64,000 bases of DNA from the NCBI GenBank assembly GCA_027972325.1, contig JAPMOS010000074.1, forward strand, positions 1-64,000, given 5' to 3'. Source of the stretch: Paratrimastix pyriformis (Eukaryota; Preaxostyla; Paratrimastigidae). The notes under the pieces are model-generated. The model saw nothing but the letters and a program-made list of their open reading frames with translations, was not told the DNA's origin and searched no databases. This document shows, one piece after another, positions 1 through 11,219 of the stretch (position 1 is the stretch's first letter; each line of letters starts with the position of its first letter). Position numbers and translations under genes: made by a program.

Positions 1-1059
1 GATTGGTGGAGGGGAAGACCAACCTGAGGCTCATAATCTGTACTACCCAACTGGGGAGGGAGAGGACAAGGTGAGGGTAAGGAATGTCATTATCAGGAGG
101 TTGGAAGAGTGCATGGAGGGAGCAGCTGAGGGAGGGGCGTGGTGGTACACGGACGCGAATAGCTGGGCCAAGGAGGTTGGTGAGCAGGAGATGCTGGGTC
201 TGTATGACACGGCGAAGATGGTGGGTAAGCAGAACGAGATCACATTCGTGCGCAACAAGAAGAAAGGAGGGTGGGGGGAGGTGGAGGAGGAGGGGGCAAG
301 GAAAAGGGGAGGCTGGAATGGCTTGCAAAGGGGACGATGGCACATTGCTGGACAAATGTGGGGGGAAATGGAAGGAGGTGGAAAGTCACAGATGAATACA
401 CACTGACTTGAGGAACATGTTGCCGGCATGGGCGGGAACGCTGCGGAGGAAGGTGGCCATCTGCCCGTCCAAGTCGGACCTGGATGCGTTGCTGCGGGAG
501 AAGAGGAAGGATGAGTATGAAGGGATGGTGGGGAAGATGCGCACGTACCGGGAGAAAGTGGCGGAATTGCTTCGGAAGGCAATGAAGGGGCGGACCCATC
601 GTTCGAGCAGATGAGTGGGATCCTGCGGGAGACGGCGGGAAGGTGTTTGGGTTCCGGACGTGGCCAACACAGACAGGGATTATGAGCCCCATCGCATGAA
701 GAAGCTGAGACGGATGGCGATGGCGGAGCGGGACCCGAGCCTGAGGAGGGAAATGCAGAAGCAGTTGGCCAAAATGAGAGGCGTGCACTACAGGAAGAGG
801 GATCGGGCGTTGAAGGAAGCGCAAGCATATGGCGGGACAAGGGACAGGTGGGCCGGACGTCGTATGCAAGAATGTGGAGGGAAAGGTGGACAAAGTGGTC
901 ACAGATCCGGAGTCGGTGAAGAATGGATGGAGGAACTTCATGGCGGACCTGGCAAGGAGGGTGTTGCCGGTGGGCCCGATGGGGCGGGTGCCAGAAGGAA
1001 GGCCGCAGGAAGAAGGGAGGGTGATCATGGCCCCTCACAACGCATGATGTTGAGACAAT

Positions 1060-1927
1060 CCTGGGGCGCCCCGATGGTAAGGCGGCGGGCCCGGATGGAG
1101 TGACGGCAGAGATGATCCATGCCTGTGGGGACGAGATCAAAGAGTGGTTGGGGAGGAGATACAATGAGATGTTGAGCGGAGTGAAGTGCCGCAGGAGCTC
1201 AAGGTCAGTTCGGTGTTCATGGCCACGAAGTCGCAGACAGAACACCCTGGTGACCCTGCAGGCAGAAGGCCAATCACTTTGATACAGGTCTTTTGAAGGG
1301 CTGCAAGTGGTGGTGGCGTCGCGGTTCCAAGAATGGTGCGTACAGAAGAATGTGTTTGGGGAGGAGCAGTTTGGGTTTCTGAGAGGGAGAAGGATTGAGA
1401 CCCCAATTGCAGAAATTATGGGAGTGCTCACTGACTCGAAAATTATGGGAGGCAGGGAATTCCACGTGCTCGTTAGATATCAAAAGGCCTATGATACAGT
1501 GGACATGGACGCACTGAGGAGGGGGTTGAGACGGATGGGGGTTGAGGAGGCATTCATCAGGTATGTGGATAGTCTGTACGAGGGGAGGAAGGCCAAAGTC
1601 ATTACGGGTTTCCTGACGGAGAGCTATGAGATAGAGAGGCATTAGTCAGGGGACCCGCTTTCATGTCTGCTATTTATCTCATTCATGGAGGAAGTGCTGG
1701 CAGAGGTGCGAAAGCAGGAAGGTGGGTATATCCTGGATAGTGGAAGGAAGGTGAAAGTCCTTGCCTTTGCTGACGATGTGATGCTGGTCACTCGAACCAA
1801 GGAGCAGATGGTACGGTTGGTCAACACAGTGAGACGGAAGGTGGAGGAGGCGGGTATGCAGCTGTCGTGGACCAAGTGTGACTACCTGTGTGGGGGTGAA
1901 GAGCAAGACGGACCTGGACCTGGGTGA
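1060..1927 (+). pseudogene. LINE A reverse transcriptase domain
   Basis: The fingers/palm start at the AAGPDGVTAEMI motif near 1,080, followed by a region with the usual FGFLRGR block near 1,370. Motif A normally reads D-F-x-K-A-Y-D; here it reads VRYQKAYDTVD near 1,470, so the first catalytic aspartate appears to be lost. The palm motif C reads AFADDVML (FADD at 1,766-1,777), keeping the aspartate pair. An in-frame stop at 1,645 lies between motifs A and C. This marks a non-functional LINE-type RT. Confidence 0.85.
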
Positions 1928-3159
1928 GGGTCGAGTCATCAAGGTCCAGCAGAAGGGTGGGGCCATCCGGTACCTGGGAATTTGGATAGACGAGGAGATG
2001 AACATGAAGATCAACACGGAGAAGGTCATCCAGAAAATGTGTGGAGGTTGCACAGGCTGATGGACAAGAAGGTCCCACCGAGGTTGATGGTGCAGATGAT
2101 CAACGAGTGCGTGTCGACGTGCCTACAATATACGGCGAGGCAGTGCCCCATGCCGCAGAAGGACCTTGAGATTCTTCAACAGCGCTATGCGCGAGTATTT
2201 CGGGAGATTGGTGGGTGCTTGGGGAAATGCGACCCGGCGGAGGTGCTCTTCTTCCCGGAGGATGAGGGTGGGATGGGTCTCAAGGACCCGGTGGATGTGC
2301 ACGACATGATGGTGCTCACGCAACTGCTGGGCAGGGTGGCAGACCAACAAGGGTGCGGCGTGATGCTCCGTGAAGAGATAGCCCTGCTGCAAAAGTTGTG
2401 GACGACGAGTGAGCCGCTGCTGGACAACCCCGGAAGTGGGTCAGACTGCACGCGAAGGAGAAGATGCCGGGGTGGTGTCGGGGATGTTGAGGATCTTGCA
2501 CAAGAAGGGTTGGCCATCGTGAGGGATGGGAAGTATTGAAAAAGGAAGCGGAATGGGGAATGCCGACAACACTGGAGGAGCTGGCAGAGCCATGCAAAAT
2601 CACCAAGCGGCATAGGCAGACACTCATGAAGAGGGGCATCAGGAGTGTGGCTGACCTGATTGTGGGCGGTAGGTTTCAGTGGAAGGGCACGATGCCGGTA
2701 CGTGGAGGCCATCAAGGAGTGGTGTGTGGGGGAACAAAGTGGAGACGGAATATGTTAAGAAGGAGGAGGGATCTGGAGAAGGAAGGAGAGGAAGGGATGG
2801 AACAGGAAAAGGAGGAGAGCCGAGAGGGCGGGACGGGATACGGCAGAGAGAGGAGGATGGGAAGGATGGAAGGAGAAGAGACAAGCCAAGCTGATGGTGG
2901 GGCAAGGAGGAAAGCTGGTGGTCGTGGCGAAGAACAGGGGAGAGCTGGGGTGGGAGGCCAAGAAAGGGAAGCCCGACGAGCAGGGGATGGCGAAACGGAG
3001 AGGATGCATGTTGAAGCCAGCGACAAGAAGAGGGGGGCGGAGAGGCACCTGGACCAGAACGGGAAAGCAAGAAGAGCCGGATGAGCGGGAGTGGGACGAG
3101 GCAATGTGGAGGCGATGGGAGGCACTGCGGGCGGGTGAGGAGGTGGAGGTGTGTGGAGT

Positions 3160-3570
3160 GAGCCCGAAGTGGCGGACTTTTACACAGATGGAAAGAAGAA
3201 GGACCGGCGAGCTGCATTGGCGGTGGTGGAGCGGCTGTCCAATGGGGCACTGGCTGTGAGGGTGGGAAAGGGCAAACCAATGGAATGGAAGCTGGAAGCC
3301 ATGGAAGTGGGACAGGATGCAAACGTGGAGGTGCGCACGGACAGTAAGGTGGCAAAGGGATGGGTGGAGAGGCTGATGAAGGACGACTGGACACCGACGG
3401 ACCTGATCGAGTCGAAGGCCGAGGGCCTCCTCCGAAGGGGACAGCGAATTCTGAAGGAGCACAGGGGTGTCCGGCTGGTGTGGGTGAAGGGGCACCAGGA
3501 GACAGGGGCATCGCTGGATGCGGAGGGGAACAGATTGGCAGACAAGATTGCCGGGCAAAGCATCAAACAG
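3160..3570 (+). pseudogene. LINE A ribonuclease H domain
   Basis: The stretch beginning DFYTDGKKKD (about 3,175) matches the first acidic strand of type I RNase H. RTDSKVAKGWV (about 3,337) carries the conserved aspartate, and VWVKGHQETGAS followed by GNRLADKIA (about 3,478-3,550) matches the histidine loop and last acidic helix. The order and spacing are those of RNase H domains downstream of LINE reverse transcriptases. This segment is open and reads in one frame. Confidence 0.85.
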
Positions 3571-4040
3571 GACATAGGCAAGGTGCAACAGGAACGGACC
3601 TGGGGTTTTCGGTTGGTTCACCAATGCGACGGGGAGGAGGTGGAGGGAGACTTTCGCACAAGCCTCCAGTCCTTCAGCCGCCGCGGACGCATCTCCAGGG
3701 CGGCCCGGAAACGCAAGAACGCACTGGTGGTCATCAATGCTCAGACGGGAAATGGCGGAATAAATACGCAGACCATGAGATGCGAAATGTCGGGCAGACT
3801 GGCCATGATGGCAATCTTGCAGCGGTACATCACGGCCAACATCAGATTCTACATCAATGGTGAAGGGATGGGAAATGTTGGTGTGGGGCGAGAGACTATA
3901 CGAACCATTTGGTTTTGAATGCCCGGCTATGATGGGCAGTGTCGCTGAAAGGTGGAGTGGTGCCAATGCGATCAAACTGATCGCGTGGCTGGACAAGGGG
4001 AAGGAGCAGAAGATGCAGAACAATTGCTCCAAGAAAATGG

Positions 4041-5157
4041 GTGGAGCCTATGGGTCAAAGTGTGCAGGTGAGAGGTAAGCAAATAGCGATGGACAGACTC
4101 TGGGAGCTCATCGAGCGATCGCGGGGCGCTGGTACCGCGCCCGAACCTGGGACAGCTTGGGAAATGTTCACCACAGAAGTGGCGAACCTCTGCGATCGAT
4201 ATGTGGATGGGATGAGTACGGAGATGGCAGAAGGGCAGACCCACAAGAGCACCCTGCGAAACCAGTGGACGACCCCCACGTGGTGTCCTCTGCTCAGACA
4301 AGCAGGCAGTTTGACAACGATGGCATTCTCGCATCCTGGGAATGCCGATTTGAGCTTCCTGAATTCAGAACGCCCAGCAAGGATGACTGGTTTTGGGTGG
4401 AAGACTGGATGGCTACGGGTTGTTTAAGGAGAATCGCGACCTCCTCATCTTTGCCAACCCTGAATACAACCCACAGGAGGAGATGGACCGGTTATTTACG
4501 GCAATTGGTGATTGGGCGGAGAGCCCAATTGGTAGAGCTGGGAAGAGAGCCTTCCGATGTATCGCGATAGTCCCGTACGGAGTGGGTAAGCCAAACCGGA
4601 CGCGGCCGGTGCAGGGAATGAAGGCGCAGCATGGAGTCGGTTTGGCGCTGAGGGGGACATGCAACTGAAGGAGCTGTTTATCATTGAGGAAGGGGCTTCA
4701 GCTTCTGGCTGCCGAGCTTCTGGCGGACGGGGAGAAAGGTGCGGGAAGGCCCCGTTTGACGTGGCATTCTGCTCTTCGAGAACCAGCGGGCCCGAGAGAT
4801 TCCCGATGGACCCAGCCCCTTGTGGGCATTGGAGAACATGTTGCGAAAGGAGGCGGGAGCGCGAAGAGTGGAGGCTGACTATGAGGGGCGTCCGAAGGAG
4901 GGCGAAGTGCTCTATAACTGGAGGGGATTTCAGAAGGTGTGGTGAAGAAAGTTGCTGGGAGACTGCGAAGACGGTGCGGGCTTAGGGAAATCTACGCGAA
5001 TGACTGCAGACTGGCAGCAGAGCTGGGGATTGTGGATGAAGAGACCCAGAAGGAGATTGGGAGCGAACTGGGTGGACTGCGGAGAACTATGCTTGTAGCG
5101 ATCAAGCAACGGAAGAAGAACGAGAAGAACGAGGAAGGGATGGACGAAGGGACGTAG
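4041..5157 (+). pseudogene. LINE A C-terminal region, possible Dam-like methyltransferase
   Basis: After RNase H the element continues for about 370 codons in three frames. Visible pieces are LRNQWTTPTW (about 4,250), GILASWECRF (about 4,325), GLFKENRDLLIFANPEYNP (about 4,420-4,475), RCIAIVPYGVGKPN (about 4,558) and a lysine-rich tail ending at 5,157. A W-x-TP element followed by an NPPY-like motif (here NPEY) and a hydrophobic strand ending in PY is the pattern of phage-type N6-adenine methyltransferases. The match is by eye, the second proline is replaced by glutamate, and the reading needs two frame changes. The family assignment is therefore a hypothesis. Confidence 0.35.
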
Positions 5158-5436
5158 TCCGAGTGTCGGCGGTGACCGCCCTTGTGGGCGCGAGCCGACC
5201 CATGGACCACTTGGGCGTTCCTTCTTGCGAGCTTGTCTCGCGGGGAGGGCGGACCGGGAGGTCTATGTTACTCGCGGGCTTCGGCCCGATAACGGACTCG
5301 GCGTAAGCCGGGAAGTATCACACACACACACACACACCGAACGCCTGGTTTGGAGTTTTTGTCTGGTTGAGTGGCGCGACCACAAACAGCGCGGGGAACA
5401 ACAAAGAATCGAGACATGATGATGATGGTTGATTGG
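5158..5436 (+). other. LINE A 3' flank with AC microsatellite
   Basis: GC-rich non-coding stretch after the LINE A stop. A short AC run lies at about 5,319-5,338. The sequence before the run is probably the element's 3' untranslated region. I see no gene here. Confidence 0.4.
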
Positions 5437-5439
5437 ATG

Positions 5440-5526
<87 letters not shown>

Positions 5527-5539
5527 CTGATGATGATGA

Positions 5540-5570
<31 letters not shown>

Positions 5571-5573
5571 GTG
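5437..5573 (+). repeat. GAT trinucleotide microsatellite
   Basis: About 45 near-perfect GAT units with two interruptions. It directly abuts the first recognisable base of LINE B, so LINE B either inserted into the microsatellite or the repeat expanded at the truncation point. Confidence 0.9.
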
Positions 5574-6419
5574 GTGGCTGGAGACTGGAATGCCCACGTC
5601 CCCGGGCTCACCCCGAGTGGAGACGGAAACAACGCTGGTGAACTGCTCCGTCTTTCGCCGAACAGGCAGGACTGACAATTGTCGCCCAGGGATGCGGCAC
5701 CCCAGCCAACTTACGACCCGGGGGCAGGCGGCCCGTGGCCACGGAGGTCGACTATTTTCTTGTCGACGGCGTAGAAACACCAACTGAATGGGTGGCGCCC
5801 CGGTCCACCAGCCGCAATCTCCTGGACCCGTCTGGCCAGGAGGTCCCGTTCTCGGCCTGCGAGCATCGGGCCATATTCCTCCAGGGTGTCATCCGCCTGG
5901 CCCCGCCACTGGCGCCCAGGAAGAAGAGCCGTGCCAAGCCGCGCTGGGCCTGGTGTCTCGACCAAGCCGACTGGGCTCGGTTCGAGGAGGAGGCATCGCT
6001 CGGAGCATCGGACGTGCTGCCCCAACTGGCAGAGGACCTGACGAGCCTGGCGTCACCAGACGTCCTCAGTGCCCGCGTGGAGCAGCTGTTGGGCATCCTC
6101 CGGAACGCTGGTCGGCAGGCGGTTGGCCGCAAGCGCGTCACGGCCGCCTCGCGGGCCTGGTGGACCCCCCGTCTGGCCGACCTATGGCGAGCCAAGATGG
6201 CCCAGAGGAAGGGCCCTGGCGCCAAGGCAGCGCGCACCGCCTTCAGGTGTGAGGCCCGCGCTGCACGCAGGGAGATGGTCAGTGAGTTCCGACTGTCCGG
6301 TGAGCGGTCCTGGTGGTCCCTCACCCGGCTGCTGGGCCAAGAGCAGGTCAATGACGAGGACGCGGACCAAGAGCTCCGGTGCGGTATTGAGGCCTCACGG
6401 CCCACTTTCGGAAGGTCGG

Positions 6420-7620
6420 CGAGCTCCCCGCGGAGACAGGCGCTGCCCCGCCTTGGCCCAGCCTGGGGTTCGAGCCGCCCCCGGCGCAGGTGAACCGGAG
6501 GGTGATGAACGAGGCACTCTCCTTGGAAGAGGTAGAGCTGGCCCTTGGGGCGCTACGATGTGGGGGTGCCCCGGGCCCTGATGGAATCCCCCCGGCCTTT
6601 CTCAAGAGGGCCGGGAGCACCTTTACGGAGGCCCTGCGCCGGCTATTCAACCTGGCCTGGTTGTGGGGCCACTGGCCCCGTCAGTGGGCCTTGTCACACA
6701 TTGTGCCTGTGTACAAACACAAGGGCGACAAGCTCCTGGTGTCGTCCTACAGGCCAATCGCCCTGGCGCCGGTGGCCTCCAAGGTGCTGACCCTGGCCCT
6801 GGACCGGAGGCTGCGGGGGGCCCTGGAGCCAGGCCTCTGCGAGGAGCAAGGAGGCTTCCGGCCCCAGCGGTCCCCGGTCCAACAGATCATCTCCTTGCAA
6901 CAAATCGTGGCCCTCCGACGCCAGGCCCAGAAGAGCACCTACGTCGCCTTTCTCGATATTAAACGGGCGTACGACTGCGTTCACAGACCTTCCCTCTGGG
7001 CCATCCTCCAGGCGCGCGGCTGTCGAGGCTGTCTCCTCCAACTCTTCCAGGCAATGTACGCTCGGACGGAGGCAGCTGTGGTCGTGCATGGGCAGCGGGG
7101 CCCGATCTTCGAAGTCCACAGGGGCCTCAGGCAAGGTTGTCCGGCCTCCCCGGGGCTCTATCTCTTCTTCATCGACGCCTTGATGCATCGGCTCCGGGCG
7201 CGCGGCTGCGGGGTCGAGGTGCCCGGCCGGGGGGGGCGCATCCCGGGACTGCTGTTCGCGGACGACGCCACGGTCCTGGGCGACTCCAGAGAGGGTCTGC
7301 AGCGGGCCCTGGACGAGTGCGACCAACTGGGGCTGGAAAGGCGTTTTGAGTGGTCGCCGGAGAAGTGCCGCGTCATGCTCTTCCGCTCCTGGGCCGACCA
7401 GCGCATAGCCAAGCCCGTGGGTGAGAAGTGGTCGGTACAACTGTCCGGCAAGGAGCTGGAGCAGACCGAGGTCTTTCGCTTCCTGGGCGCGGAACTCGAG
7501 AGCGACGCTGGCACAAAGACCCACTCCAGTGGCCGGATCCGGGCGGCCAGTGCAGCGAGGAGCTCCATCAGCCGGCTCCTGGGGCGTGTCGGGCCCCTCC
7601 CCCCGAGAACGCTCGCTGCA
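6420..7620 (+). pseudogene. LINE B reverse transcriptase
   Basis: An almost intact RT domain lies in one open frame. APGPDGIPPAFLK (about 6,570), SYRPIALAPVASKVL (about 6,748), FLDIKRAYDCVHRP (motif A, about 6,950), GLRQGCPASPGLYLF (motif B, about 7,126) and GLLFADDATVLG (motif C, FADD near 7,255) are all present with the expected spacing. All three catalytic aspartates are kept, so decay is recent. Frame breaks occur only at the edges. Confidence 0.9.
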
Positions 7621-8693
7621 CTGTGGCGCTGCTCTGGGCGGCGGCGGCCTTCCCCAACCTGCGCGACCGACAAGCAGAGCGAGCCATGGACACAGTTCAA
7701 CGAACCTTCGCCTGCAACGCGCACCAGTGCATGAACCAGGCCTCCTCAGCTGCAGTCGAGGCGGACCTGGGGCTGATGCCAGTCGCGGCCCTGCGGGCCC
7801 AGGAAACCATGATCGAGTGGGGCCGCGTCAAGCTGCTGCCGAAAGGCCGCCTCGTCCGGGAGCTGGTGGAACTGGGCGAGAAGCTCCCGAGGGTCCAGGG
7901 GGGGCACCAGTGCATCGGCGAATGGACTGGCGCGGCTGAGGCGGTCCTGAAGGACTATGGCCTGGGCAGAGGCGAGCGGCCCGACGACGAGGCCATCCGG
8001 ACCACCGGCATCGCTGCATGGAAGGACCTGGTCCGGAAGAAGGTGCGCGCACACGTGGAGGCCCAGTGGCGCGCCAAAATGGAAGACACCCGCTCGCGCC
8101 CGAGGCTGGCACTCCTGCGGCAGGTCAAGCAGGACTTTGGCCACAGCGAGGCCTACCTGGACGACATGTGCCCGGCGGGGCGCCGCATCGCGGCTCAGCT
8201 GCGCGCAGGAATGTACCTCGACGGTGAGTTCCTCCGCACCTGGAAGTCCAGACCTGCTGAAGTGAAGCGTGGTGGGGCCTGCATCTGCTGCAGCGACGCG
8301 GGGCCCCTCGAGGACGCCCAGCACATCATCCAGCAGTGCCCGGCGTACGAGGGCCTGCGGAAGAATGCTTGGGACCGCATCCATGCCGTCCTGGGGGCCC
8401 CCGACTGGGCCCGACAGGAGGCCCTGGGTGGCGACAGGTGGCAGATCATGATCGGGAGGCCGGCTGCGGGATGGGGCCGCCTGACCAAGGGGGCCGTCAA
8501 CAGGATCGCGGGGGACTTCCTGGCCCAGGTCCACGCGCTTCGCCTCCAGCTGCTCCGAGAGAGGGGGGCCGAGCCGCCGCGGGTGGCCGGAGAGCGCGCC
8601 CGGCGCCAGGCGACTTCATGGCCGAGCCGAAGACGGCTGCCTGCTGTGCCCATCCAGCAGACTAGCGGCCACCATAACGAGGCCTCTACATAA
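7620..8693 (+). pseudogene. LINE B C-terminal domain with zinc-knuckle-like cluster
   Basis: About 355 codons in a frame shifted from the RT. GGACICCSDAGPLEDAQHI followed by QQCP gives a C-C-H-C arrangement typical of the C-terminal zinc finger of LINE polyproteins (C-x2-C...H...C). The ORF stops at 8,691-8,693. The same domain, starting at the PAGRRIAAQLRAGMY block, recurs at 37,080-37,603. Confidence 0.75.
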
Positions 8694-9135
8694 CAATGGA
8701 CTGAACCCCTCTCCCTTGCGGGTGGACGACGGCGGCCTCAGGCTTGCCGGGTGGGCTCGTCCACGAAACCTGCAGGGAGGGGGGAGAGGTCTTAGGTCGT
8801 CGCTCTTTCCAGTCCCCTTCTCCTCTTGTCTCGCTCCCGCGTTGCCTAGGTTGGGGCATACGCCGACCTTGCGGGATGACGTTGGCCGGGACCTTGGCTC
8901 AGCTGGACCCCCGGCCGTGAGCGTGTGATCACTCCGGAGATGCCTGGAGTCGATGGGTGGGTGGAATGGGTGGGCGGGGTGTGGGATAAAAACCTTTTGA
9001 GATTCTCCTCTTGTAATTTTCAGTTAGCCTCCCACGAGGCTGCACTAACACGAGAAAGAAAGAAAGGGTGCAGGACTGTATCCCCTTGCGCTTGGTTCTC
9101 ATCCCGTCTAGCGTTTTTGATCCCGATATGCTTTT

Positions 9136-11178
9136 ATGAAGATCGCGACCTTTTTGAATCATACCCGCAACCACTTTTGTCTGCATTTCGCAGACTCTCG
9201 TTTGGAGAGGGACTTTTCGATCTTTTCACACAACCTCCGCCTGGCTCGTTACATTCTCTTCGATCTTGGCACCATCCTCCTTGGTGGCGCTCTTCTATTT
9301 CTTCCCACTTTGATTTCATCCTCGTCTGTTAGCATTTTTTCCCCAGAGGGCCACACTCAGACTGAGTAGTCCATTTTCTCTCCTTGATGCACTTTTCATC
9401 TTGACGCCTTTCCTCGTGGGTCTCTTTTTTGTGGGCCTTCTTGCCCTCTTCAAAAAGCGAGCTCTGCGCAAAAATCGTGAAGGGCTCCTTGTTTCGAATT
9501 TTTTGTTGTCCGAAGGGACGTGGGTGGCGTTCTTCATCATTTTTCACTCAATCCACATCGTCCTGTCGTATCTCTGTCTGATTTTCAGCATTTCGAATCC
9601 TCCTCTCACGGCGCGCTTTTGGTACCCTAGACCCTGAGCACGTGTGGGACTTGCTCCTGTTCGGGCATATCTCCCCGGTGTGGCTGCGCCTCATCCGGTG
9701 GCGTCTCCTCCCGGTCCTCTTCCTCGCTGCCGGCTGTGGGTATATTGCCGCGGCGCTGTTGGTGTCTCCGGCCCAGGGGGTCATGAAGACTCTGCCTTTG
9801 TTGTTTTTTTGGCTCTCCTGGCAGATCCTCGCCTGGCGAAACGACATGGTCACCCGCAAGATGGTCTGGTTTCCCCGCCCCGTTGTCATGCCGCATTCTC
9901 ACACACCCCGCCCACCCTCCACAGTTCATCGCGATGCGCCAAACTGCAGTTATGCACCGCTTGCGCGATCTCTTCCGCGCCCGCGCGCATCCCTCTGAGG
10001 TCCCTCCTCTTCCTCCCCCGACCCCGACCCCCGACCCCGACCCCCGATAGCCACCGCCACCACTACCACTACCACCCTCCCGCCTTCCTCTCGATCTTAC
10101 CGCCATCTGGTCCCGTCCCTCGTCCTCCAGACCTCGCGGGGCCTGTTGGTGAGCTGCCAGCAGATGGGCCGGGCCACGGTGGTCGCCCTGCATCTGCACA
10201 ACTACCACATGGGCGACCCCAAGGTCCGGCCCTGCCTCCCCATCCATCCATCCATCCCCTCTTTGCCGCCTCGTGGGCCGTTGATCGTGGCCTGGACGAT
10301 GACCGCTCCCTGGCACGCTCCTTGGCGTGTGGCACAGGAATCCGTGTTGGCTGCGGAGCGCGTCTTCCTCGCCGCCTCGGCCGTCGCCTCGCAGTCCGTT
10401 GGCGGTCTCGGGTCAACAGTGGTGTCGCTGGTGCTGGTGCTGCAGGTGGTGCTGCAGGTGGTGCTGGTGCTGCTAATGGTGGTGGTGCTGGTGGTCCTGG
10501 CGGGGGCCCCGCGCCTTGTTGGAAGCCTGGAATGGGAGCATGCACATCCTCTGACCATCCGGGCGGGTGCGGGACGCGTGCTGCTCCGTGGGGGCGTTGC
10601 GGCAGGCTCCGGCTGGGGCACGTTCGCTACCAGGACGACCAGCTGCTGGCCGTCTCGGTCGAGTCTGAGGTGGGCCCCAAACACATGGCCAGGCGGCTCC
10701 AGGCCCTGGTGGGCCTCCTCGACCAGGTCTGCTCGGCGCCCGCCATCCGCCAGCATCCGCCAGCCACCCGCCCGCCAATCCCTCAGCTCCGGCCCGCCTC
10801 CATTTGACGCTCATCGCTTCCTCCCCTCCCTACAGTTGGCCCCGCTCCTGCCCACGGCGACCCCATCAGGCGGGGTGGTGGGCCCGCGCATGGCGGTGGG
10901 TCTGGGAGTCGCCGTGGGGCCCGTCACCAGCAGCCCCGGGGTGGTCGAGGTGGAATGGAGCGGCCAGGCCATCGAGGAGGCCATCCAGCTCTCCCGCGAG
11001 GCGGCCCTGGGCGAGGTGCTCCTCTCGGGGGCCGCCTACCTGGCGTGCCAGGTCCGGGATGGTCATGGCCCCGCTGGTGTGCGTGCGTGCGTGCGTCTGT
11101 GTGTGTGTGTGTGTGTGTGTGGGGGGCAGGTGGCCTTCCGAATGATGATGGATGGATGGATGATGGGGATGATGATGG

Positions 11179-11219
<41 letters not shown>

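Larger units (their letters stand above)
1..5157 (+). mobile_element. LINE A: decayed non-LTR retrotransposon with RT and RNase H
   Basis: Pieces of one long polyprotein read left to right in shifting frames. They comprise a pre-RT region (about 408-1,050, for example the stretch around 850-1,000 with a typical DPESV-type linker), a reverse transcriptase (about 1,060-1,930), a ribonuclease H domain (about 3,170-3,560) and a further C-terminal region up to a stop at 5,155-5,157. No LTRs are seen. Downstream RNase H is known in Tad-, I- and related LINE clades, but I cannot assign the clade. The copy is dead: the frame changes at least five times and there are in-frame stops (for example at 612-614 and near 1,645). 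The 5' end may lie outside the window, and the first 400 bases could be the end of an endonuclease domain, though no diagnostic motif is clear. The 3' end probably lies in 5,158-5,340. Confidence 0.8.
5574..9040 (+). mobile_element. LINE B: 5'-truncated non-LTR retrotransposon (EN-RT)
   Basis: The element starts inside an APE-type endonuclease: AGDWNAHVPG is the GDFNA motif and VDYFLVDG with CEHRAIF is the SxIDY...DH end. It continues through a full reverse transcriptase and a C-terminal domain with a Cys/His cluster. A closely related 3' fragment at 37,066-37,968 defines the 3' end. The two share the end of the ORF, the untranslated region, a GGATAAAACCTTTTG-like block and a final TTAGCCTCNCAC block. 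There are about three frame changes (near 5,645, 6,410 and 7,620), so it is inactive. Its 3' end lies only about 95 bp before the start codon of the next gene. Confidence 0.85.

Noticed and set aside
1-5160. LTR retrotransposon
   Set aside because: RT plus RNase H could suggest one, but the RT motifs and order are LINE-type and there is no integrase, protease or terminal repeat.
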